Source: an uncultured Muribaculaceae bacterium (GTDB lineage: Bacteria > Bacteroidota > Bacteroidia > Bacteroidales > Muribaculaceae). From it: 33,691 bases of DNA. Below, one piece after another: positions 1 to 5,577 of the stretch (the stretch's first letter is position 1; the number at the start of each line of letters is the position of its first letter). Position numbers and translations under genes: made by a program. The notes beneath the pieces were generated by a model. That model ran no database searches. It saw only the letters and a program-made list of their open reading frames with translations, and had not been told where the DNA came from. The DNA lies in assembly GCA_944321715.1 (NCBI GenBank), contig CALUMJ010000029.1, positions 1-33,691 of the forward strand, read 5' to 3'.

Positions 1-75
1 TGGGCGTTGACGGATTCGAACCGCCGACCCTCTGCTTGTAAGGCAGATGCTCTGAACCAGCTGAGCTAAACGCCC
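1..75 (-). tRNA. tRNA-Val (anticodon UAC)
   Basis: Read on the minus strand, this forms a complete cloverleaf. The acceptor GGGCGTT pairs with AACGCCC, the discriminator is A, the D-arm has AGCTCAG, and the T-loop is GGTTCGAATCC. The anticodon stem TCTGC/GCAGA encloses the loop CTTACAA, so the anticodon is UAC, which decodes valine GUA and GUG. The 3' end lies at the window edge, so a genomic CCA cannot be judged. The D-loop shows the usual GG. It is transcribed away from the defence island, whose last gene ends at 198. Confidence 0.95.
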
Positions 76-94
76 TCATTTCTGTTTTGCGTTG

Positions 95-126
95 CAAAGG
101 TAGTGACAATTTCGCAATCCACCAAA
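95..126 (-). promoter_or_regulatory. Bacteroidota-type promoter of tRNA-Val
   Basis: On the minus strand the -7 element TACCTTTG (95-102) matches TAnnTTTG exactly. A TTTG -33 box (123-126) lies 20 nt upstream. The predicted start falls a few bases before the tRNA 5' end at 75. AT-rich inverted sequence (about 124-156) overlaps the upstream side and may also act as the 3' end of the island transcript, but this is weak. Confidence 0.7.
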
Positions 127-197
127 TTTTTCGCAAACATTTTTCCGAAAATTTTTATTCCCCCCACTTTGGTCGCCCAGACATTGCTCGTTTTTAA

Positions 198-1403
198 TTA
201 ATCTTCATTCAACACAATGATATGCTCGATATTTTTATCGTATGCGATGGGTTTGCCATTGATAATGTATGTCACGGCTTGTTCTATGACATTCAGCGGC
301 ACGACAAACCATTCCCGGGGTTTCTTCCCGTCTATGGTAACTTGCAGTTGCACACAGTCGAACAATTTGTGTATCAACGCCTCGAAGGTAGAACTTTTCA
401 CATTGTACACGCGCCATGTGGCTATGACTTTGACATCGGCACAAAGGTAAGTCGGTTCATGCCGAGCGTTGGCAATGCGTGCCTCAAGCGGTGTGGTGGT
501 GAAGCCTATTTTGTAGAGGTTGCGGATAGTGGCAATTGCAGGGTCGTCGGATAGTGAGCGTAGCACGTATATCATGCCGCTTTCAACATCGTTGCTATTG
601 ATTGAAAACTTTCGGGTCAGATAGTTTCCCTCCACGTCCGATATGTCCTGCACCGTGTAGCCGGTGCGGTAAAGGTTCTTGAAAAGAGTCTGAAGATAGA
701 TGCCCGATTCCATGCCATTTTCATAGATGCAGCGGGTGCGGCTGTTCTTTTTCCCATGTCGGTTTTTCTCGATTTGGTCAAGTCCTGCTATATACACCAG
801 CATACCGTCTTCCACGAAGTAGCGGCCTTGGGCAATATGTGCTTCCTTGAATTTGATTAATCGGTATTTGCCCGATTTAAGCCCGGCATGAACATCTTTG
901 AAACCAGCTTCGTATCGGTCGAAGTCGTCGCATTTCACCCGTTGAGCCACATAGTCGGCCTCTCGGCGTTCTTTCAGCCGTTGTTGCATATAGTCGGGCA
1001 AGTCGAATAGTCCGTTGTCGTCTTGACCAACATTGGCAAACAGTGGGTCGCTGAAGATGTCTTCGAGCTGCTGCTCTTCAGTTTGGGGAAGTTTTGCATC
1101 GAGTATAGGCTTAGAAGCGGTGTGATTGACAGGTTCATTCAAAATGCCCACGGTGTCGTAGGGCTTGCAACGCTCCACTTTTTCAGGGTCTTTAAGGATT
1201 CCTTGCAGCTGGTTGTAGAGGGTGCGCTCTTCGCGGTCGTTGCACTTTTGTGGCAATCGGTTGCGTGTTTCCACAAATTCCACAATGTGCTGAAACCCTG
1301 CAATCAGCCTGTCGCTCGACGTAACTTTCTTCGTTGGTGCAACAATATCGGCAAACAGTGGGTCGGCAAATATCTTTTCAAGTTCTTCGTCCCAGTTTAT
1401 CAT
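198..1403 (-). CDS. GIY-YIG (T5orf172/MUG113-type) nuclease family protein
   Basis: A 401-residue protein. The C-terminal part (about 275-370) looks like the T5orf172 branch of GIY-YIG nucleases: MIYVL stands for the GIY strand, YKIGFTT for YIG, then an Arg-containing helix (EARI), a conserved Glu in FEALIHKLF and a closing REWFVV. The N-terminal 140 residues hold two copies of a short motif, LEKIFADPLFADI (8-20) and LEDIFSDPLFANV (113-125), and a FVETRNRLP segment resembling linkers seen in restriction helicases. Its start overlaps the helicase stop by 4 nt (ATGA), so translation is probably coupled. It is the last gene of the island. By family it would cut DNA as the nuclease arm of a restriction-type system. 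The catalytic role is inferred. Confidence 0.85.
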   Translation of the reverse strand: MINWDEELEKIFADPLFADIVAPTKKVTSSDRLIAGFQHIVEFVETRNRLPQKCNDREERTLYNQLQGILKDPEKVERCKPYDTVGILNEPVNHTASKPILDAKLPQTEEQQLEDIFSDPLFANVGQDDNGLFDLPDYMQQRLKERREADYVAQRVKCDDFDRYEAGFKDVHAGLKSGKYRLIKFKEAHIAQGRYFVEDGMLVYIAGLDQIEKNRHGKKNSRTRCIYENGMESGIYLQTLFKNLYRTGYTVQDISDVEGNYLTRKFSINSNDVESGMIYVLRSLSDDPAIATIRNLYKIGFTTTPLEARIANARHEPTYLCADVKVIATWRVYNVKSSTFEALIHKLFDCVQLQVTIDGKKPREWFVVPLNVIEQAVTYIINGKPIAYDKNIEHIIVLNED

Positions 1404-3370
1404 CGTTTATTTGTAAGCATTTGTTGTTTCAGTTTACGCAGGTAGTCAATAGCAAAAGCTATGCGCCGTCCGTTGGCATCTGGCTCGTTCAGTGTAGGGT
1501 TTCTTCCATCATGTTCTTCTCTCCACTTAGGCAAGTATTTTTGATACAGGAGTATGGCCTCTTCCCGTGTCATGCCCTCGCGCTTCGACTCGATTTCGTA
1601 TTGAATTGTGTGGAGCACTTCGGGCGTGAGCGACTTTGAGAGTATTTCGTAGGCACGCTGGAATGGGTTGATAGAATCTATCAAGTTGATTGATAGGTCG
1701 TCGATGTTGATAAAACGGTTGGCCATACGGATAAACTTGTTTCCGCTGTCGTCCATGGTTATGTCTTGCCCCTGTGTAGCAATAGTCAGTATGGTGTGCT
1801 TTGCCACTTGGTCCACTTCCTCGGCGGTCAAGTCGGGGTATGTTTCTTTGATTACTTTGGGAATATATACCTGTGTAATCATTTCGGCGGTATCGGTACC
1901 GATGATGGTTTCACGTATTTTCTTGTCGGAAAGTGTTGAGGCGATGAGTGTGTCAAGGTCGTTGTCGATGATGGCTTGTGCACGTTCGGTAGGTGTTGGC
2001 AAGCCTTCTACCTCTATGGTGTGTGAGTCGTTATCGCCTTTCTCCTTATCTTTATTGTCCTCTTTGTCATCGTCGCGTTTGGTCTTGAACGTCCAGCGTG
2101 GTGCCATGACTTGCTCCATGAGCAGCGATGCGGATATAGCCTTCAAGAAATCATTGACAGCCATCGATACATCCTCTTGCGCCGCATCGGGGCAAGGGAT
2201 GAGGTTGATAAATTGTGCATGTGTCTTACCCACGCAATCGCGGGTGCAGCGGCCTATGATTTGCACGATTTCGGTTAGCGACGAGCGTATGCCTATGGTG
2301 ATGCAGCATTCGCACCATGCCCAGTCGAAACCCTCCTTGGCTGTGCCAAGTGCAATCAATATGTCGAGGGCATCGCGCGAGTTCATGCGTTGCAAGTAGG
2401 CTTGCAGTGCGTCGCGGCGTCTTGAATCATCTTCTACCAAATCACCCACTTTCAAGATGCGCCCGTCGGGAGTGCGCACGTGGTGTATGTAATGTTCGTA
2501 ATCAGTTTCTACTATTTCTCCGATGCAACGTATGATATCGGCTACCTCGTCATACTTCTGTGCGTATGATGTTTTAGAGTTCACGTTTGGAATGTGGATG
2601 AGCGTTTTCTTGGTGGTGTCGAGTGCTTCGGGTATGGCATTGATATACTTGCCAGTGAAGAATTGGTAGCCTATGCCGAGGCTTTTTAAGTATTTATATC
2701 CGCTCAACTGTTGGTAGTAGTTATAGTTGATAGTGGGTTGGAAGCGAGCTTCATCTTCGGGGCGCATCACTGGAATGGCATCGCCACGGAAATAGCTGCC
2801 AGTCATTGCCATGATGTGTGCCGTGGTTTCGTTAAGCAGTCGGCGGATTAGTTCGCCGAGGTAATTGTTTACGTCGGACGAAGCGTGGTGGAACTCGTCG
2901 ATACCGAAAAACACGTCGTTAAGAGCATCATTCGGAACATCTTTCATGGCATTGCGCAGTGTGGTGTGAGTGCACACGAGTATTTGTGCCGATGTTAACG
3001 GCGATAAAAACTCTACCAGCTTTTTGCGCTTCGATGTTTCATTTCCCGAAGAAGTGCATAGGTTATAATAAGGTGCAACACGCCAGTCGGCAAAGAAGCC
3101 ATATCTCCGTAGGTCGGTGTCTTTGAACGAGCGACCGATGGATTTTTCCGGTACAGCCACAATCACTTTCCGTATGCCTTGGTATGCCAATTTGTCAAGT
3201 GCCACAAACATCATAGCGCGGCTTTTTCCCGATGCTGGTGGGGCTTTCACCAATAGGTGCTGGCGGTTGCGCTGCTTGTAAACTATGGCTTGCATTTCGC
3301 GCATACCCATGTCGTTGGTTGCGCTCGACTGGCCAGTTTGTGCATATTGTATTTCCACAAGGTTTTCCAT
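1400..3370 (-). CDS. DEAD/DEAH-box superfamily 2 helicase of the restriction-like island
   Basis: A 656-residue SF2 ATPase. Visible motifs are a Q-motif-like GMREMQAIVYK near residue 22, Walker A PPASGKS (44-50), motif II DEFH (158-161), motif III TGS (190-192), motif V GTAKEGFDW near 342, and motif VI QIIGRCTRD (370-378). After about residue 410 there is a charged, Lys/Asp/Glu-rich linker and then a C-terminal region I do not recognise. It overlaps the downstream GIY-YIG gene by 4 nt. Helicases of this type act as DNA translocases in multi-subunit restriction and anti-phage systems. Together with the MmeI-like methyltransferase upstream and the nuclease downstream it forms the island core. 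Its 5' end sequence is found twice more as scars among the cargo genes (4287-4309 and 4532-4546). Confidence 0.9.
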   Translation of the reverse strand: MENLVEIQYAQTGQSSATNDMGMREMQAIVYKQRNRQHLLVKAPPASGKSRAMMFVALDKLAYQGIRKVIVAVPEKSIGRSFKDTDLRRYGFFADWRVAPYYNLCTSSGNETSKRKKLVEFLSPLTSAQILVCTHTTLRNAMKDVPNDALNDVFFGIDEFHHASSDVNNYLGELIRRLLNETTAHIMAMTGSYFRGDAIPVMRPEDEARFQPTINYNYYQQLSGYKYLKSLGIGYQFFTGKYINAIPEALDTTKKTLIHIPNVNSKTSYAQKYDEVADIIRCIGEIVETDYEHYIHHVRTPDGRILKVGDLVEDDSRRRDALQAYLQRMNSRDALDILIALGTAKEGFDWAWCECCITIGIRSSLTEIVQIIGRCTRDCVGKTHAQFINLIPCPDAAQEDVSMAVNDFLKAISASLLMEQVMAPRWTFKTKRDDDKEDNKDKEKGDNDSHTIEVEGLPTPTERAQAIIDNDLDTLIASTLSDKKIRETIIGTDTAEMITQVYIPKVIKETYPDLTAEEVDQVAKHTILTIATQGQDITMDDSGNKFIRMANRFINIDDLSINLIDSINPFQRAYEILSKSLTPEVLHTIQYEIESKREGMTREEAILLYQKYLPKWREEHDGRNPTLNEPDANGRRIAFAIDYLRKLKQQMLTNKR

Positions 3371-3440
3371 ATACTCATTCTTTGCGTTTTTTCATTTCCA
3401 TAGATTCTTGTCTGTTATTTTAATTTAAGATGGAGCGGCT

Positions 3441-3779
3441 TCACCACAAGGCGACTTTGCCGCCAATGCCCAAATCAAGTGTGGCTGTTGTAATGCCTAA
3501 CGCCTTAAAAACCCTGCTCATAGATGGGATGCTTATGCTATATCCCCTCTCCATACGTGATATTTGTGCCTTTTGCACACCCACACGTTCTCCTAATTCT
3601 TCTTGTGTAAGGTTTTGTTGTAGGCGCGCTTTTTTTATCGCCTCACCTATCCGGTAGGCGTGCAAGGCCTCATCTACCTTACGTTCGTGTTCATCTCGTT
3701 CAGGTGTTCCCAATTTCCCTATGAGTTCGTCTTTCACCTCATCCAAAGAATAAAGTTTCATGTCTCCTACCTTTTCCAT
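3441..3779 (-). CDS. higA: XRE-family antitoxin (HigA-like)
   Basis: 112 residues with a clear Cro/CI helix-turn-helix at about 46-100 (EAIKKARLQQNLTQEELG, then VQKAQISRMERG). The N-terminal 45 residues would be the toxin-neutralising part. It starts 3 nt after the stop of the toxin gene, giving the toxin-first order typical of higBA. The second Met (residue 7) is an alternative start. It is expected to bind toxin and repress its own promoter. A perfect palindrome upstream of the pair (4162-4183) is the likely operator. Sitting inside a restriction operon it may stabilise the island. Confidence 0.85.
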   Translation of the reverse strand: MEKVGDMKLYSLDEVKDELIGKLGTPERDEHERKVDEALHAYRIGEAIKKARLQQNLTQEELGERVGVQKAQISRMERGYSISIPSMSRVFKALGITTATLDLGIGGKVALW

Positions 3780-3782
3780 ATC

Positions 3783-4121
3783 TTATAAGTTTTTGAGTTC
3801 AAAGTATCGTTTCATTATAGCCTCCGCCTTTGCGATTTCTTTCTTTGGGGTCTTTTGCGTTTTCTTTATAATCCCATGTGTGGCTATCACCAAAGTTTGG
3901 GCATCTGTATCCCAAAAGGCAAACAGACGGTAGGTTACCCCATTATAGAGAGTGCGAAACTCCCATATCTCAGATTTTTCCAACTTCTTAAAGAGTTCGC
4001 TGTTCTTTTCTCCTCCTGCTACTCTATCCACGTTGTATAATATCTTTTCAGACGCTTTTCTTGGCAGACTTTGGAGAAAATTTTTTGCTTCCTCCAATAA
4101 AGCAAGTTGAAATATGCCCAT
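3783..4121 (-). CDS. higB: RelE/HigB-type toxin (Gp49-like)
   Basis: 112 residues fitting the phage-derived Gp49-like/HigB branch of the RelE superfamily: an N-terminal helix pair (EEAKNFLQSLPRKASEKIL), then a beta core with LEKSEIWEFRTLY and YRLFAFW, a THGIIKKTQKTPKKEI strand-helix, and a C-terminal helix with AEAIMKRYFE. Members are ribosome-dependent mRNA interferases. It is the first gene of a bicistron with the XRE antitoxin and has its own TATCTTTG promoter element and palindromic operator just upstream. This suggests expression separate from the surrounding restriction genes. Confidence 0.88.
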   Translation of the reverse strand: MGIFQLALLEEAKNFLQSLPRKASEKILYNVDRVAGGEKNSELFKKLEKSEIWEFRTLYNGVTYRLFAFWDTDAQTLVIATHGIIKKTQKTPKKEIAKAEAIMKRYFELKNL

Positions 4122-4148
4122 ATCGGTTATTTAATTATGTTCACTTGG

Positions 4149-4183
4149 CAAAGATAATAATAAGTTTCGTATTCACGAAACTT
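4149..4183 (-). promoter_or_regulatory. higBA promoter with palindromic operator
   Basis: On the minus strand TATCTTTG (4149-4156) matches the Bacteroidota -7 consensus and lies 28 nt before the toxin start. Immediately upstream is a perfect inverted repeat, AAGTTTCGT (4162-4170) and ACGAAACTT (4175-4183), with a 4-nt spacer. It covers the place where the -33 box should be, as expected for autorepression by the HTH antitoxin. Operator function is inferred from position and symmetry. Confidence 0.65.
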
Positions 4184-4239
4184 GTTGTTTTCCATTTACA
4201 ATGAAAGTGTGTATTTTGTGTTGTTATGCATACCTGCGT

Positions 4240-4309
4240 TCATTTCTTGGTCATTTAATGTGCAACTTGAACAGGTGCGAAAGGCTGTATCTCCACAAGG
4301 TTATTTATC
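4240..4309 (-). repeat. Composite scar: methyltransferase 3' end plus helicase 5' end
   Basis: Bases 4240-4275 match the methyltransferase 3' end at 5541-5577 in 32 of 37 aligned positions with one gap. Bases 4287-4309 match the helicase 5' end at 3348-3370 in 19 of 23 positions. The DUF3791 reading frame runs through both pieces, so its last residues are written in recycled sequence in another frame. This looks like a leftover junction from an earlier arrangement of the operon. Confidence 0.7.
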
Positions 4310-4515
4310 CATTCATCTATCTCGTCCATCAGCCACCGATGGCCTTGCGTGTGGAGCACCTCGAAGTTGTCTTCCAAATAGGGCAAAACACCGTATTGTT
4401 CAAACAAGGTGGCGATTTCTTCGCCACTCATCTGATGTCTATTCTTGTACTGTTCCATGCAGAATGACAGGAAATAGGCTATGTCAAGTTCTTTATTTTT
4501 TATATCTGTTTTCAT
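4255..4515 (-). CDS. DUF3791 domain protein
   Basis: 86 residues. The body matches DUF3791 as I know it: an N-terminal helix with FLSFCMEQYKNRHQMSG, then EEIATLFEQYGVLPYL and VLHTQGHRWLMDEIDEWI. DUF3791 proteins often accompany DUF3990 proteins in loci resembling toxin-antitoxin pairs; no DUF3990 partner is visible here, so this copy may be an orphan. It starts 12 nt after the 338-residue cargo gene. The last 14 or so residues come from duplicated operon-junction sequence and are probably not part of the domain. Molecular function unknown. Confidence 0.75.
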   Translation of the reverse strand: MKTDIKNKELDIAYFLSFCMEQYKNRHQMSGEEIATLFEQYGVLPYLEDNFEVLHTQGHRWLMDEIDEWINNLVEIQPFAPVQVAH

Positions 4516-4527
4516 ATTTTCTTTTCC

Positions 4528-5544
4528 CTATAAGGTTTTCCATATAGAAGGCATTATTTTGTTTAATTGTGCATAGAATAAATTTGATACTTCCTCTATT
4601 TCTTCTGAAAAATTATCAGATTCTTTTATCCATGTTTGATAAAATGCGTCTAATAATTCTTTGTCAAGGGAGTCAAATAATGCTGGGGACATTGCATGAA
4701 ATTCTGCACGATAAAGTACATCTACAAAAGCCGAGCTGACTCTATGCGGATATGAAGATTCAAACTTTGGCATAATATTTTTTAGCCAACTATTTTCAAA
4801 ACAATTAGAATAGCCAATTATAATTACGGTTCTGCCTTTATATGGAAAAATATTCATGATATACAATTCTTGATAATCACGGTTAAAATCGGGGCCTTTT
4901 TCGCTTTGGATTGAAACTGGAGATGCAATGCATAAATCTAATTGGAATGGTAATTCCGCAAAATAGAAATGCAAATTTGAGAAATCAGAATGGAATATCC
5001 CTTTTTCTAAGAAAGTTTTATAATACATCAAAGATGATTTGTTAGCATTTGTACAAGCAAGCTTGAACATTAATTGTTCTTTGTAATATGGAATATTAGT
5101 TTCTGAATGCAAAATTAAATGTTCGAATACATTGTGCATTATTTGACTGGCATATATTTCTCTACATATTGTTCGGTAACACAATAAATATTGCGATTGG
5201 AGTTTAGACCAATCAATAATACTACCATCTTTTGGCTCAATAGGTGCAAAAATTTTTTTATCATGTTTTTCGCAGAAACCTTCAAATTTGAATGCATCGT
5301 TTATTCCTTTGAGCCAATAACGGATAATACCGTCATTCATATGTACCAATGGCCTTTGTTCAAATTGGCATATTTTCGATTGTCTACTGATAGGTTCTAA
5401 TATGTGTGACCGAGAGAATACATGAGAACCGATAGCATTAGATTGGCAATTTGGGCACATGCAATTATGCCGACCTTTTTTAGCTTGTTTTATTATTGAA
5501 TCTAAGTCAATAAAATATTTTTTTGTATCATTCATTGCAGTCAT
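4528..5544 (-). CDS. Cargo protein with putative zinc-binding/HNH-like N-terminus
   Basis: 338 residues, not confidently recognised. The N-terminal 110 residues contain CMCPNC (28-33), GSHVFSRSHIL (39-49) and GFCEKHD (89-95). This Cys-x2-Cys, SH and Cys-x2-His-Asp spacing suggests a treble-clef or HNH-like zinc site. The remaining 230 residues look mostly helical with no motif I can name and no signal peptide. The start codon overlaps the methyltransferase stop (ATGA), implying coupling; a second Met at residue 4 is possible. The gene is very AT-rich (15 of 60 bases G+C at 4981-5040) against 50-60% in the flanking island genes, a sign of separate acquisition. Its last codons overlap a copy of the helicase start sequence (4532-4546). 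Confidence 0.75.
   Translation of the reverse strand: MTAMNDTKKYFIDLDSIIKQAKKGRHNCMCPNCQSNAIGSHVFSRSHILEPISRQSKICQFEQRPLVHMNDGIIRYWLKGINDAFKFEGFCEKHDKKIFAPIEPKDGSIIDWSKLQSQYLLCYRTICREIYASQIMHNVFEHLILHSETNIPYYKEQLMFKLACTNANKSSLMYYKTFLEKGIFHSDFSNLHFYFAELPFQLDLCIASPVSIQSEKGPDFNRDYQELYIMNIFPYKGRTVIIIGYSNCFENSWLKNIMPKFESSYPHRVSSAFVDVLYRAEFHAMSPALFDSLDKELLDAFYQTWIKESDNFSEEIEEVSNLFYAQLNKIMPSIWKTL
4532..4546 (-). repeat. Scar identical to the helicase 5' end
   Basis: Fifteen bases, AAGGTTTTCCATATA on the plus strand, are identical to 3359-3373, which spans the helicase start codon and the bases just before it. Here they form the last codons of the 338-residue cargo gene in a different frame. Confidence 0.7.
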
Positions 5545-5577
5545 TTCTTCGTCATTTTAACGTACAACTTAAACAGG
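5541..5577 (-). repeat. Methyltransferase 3' end, parent of the 4240-4275 scar
   Basis: The last 37 bases of the methyltransferase gene are the intact version of the degenerate copy at 4240-4275 (32 of 37 aligned positions). They also include the ATGA overlap from which the 338-residue cargo gene starts. Confidence 0.65.

Noticed and set aside
1-75. tRNA-Val as attachment site for the defence island
   Set aside because: The island lies at the 5' side of the tRNA, integrases normally target the 3' end, and no integrase or repeated tRNA end is seen in the window.
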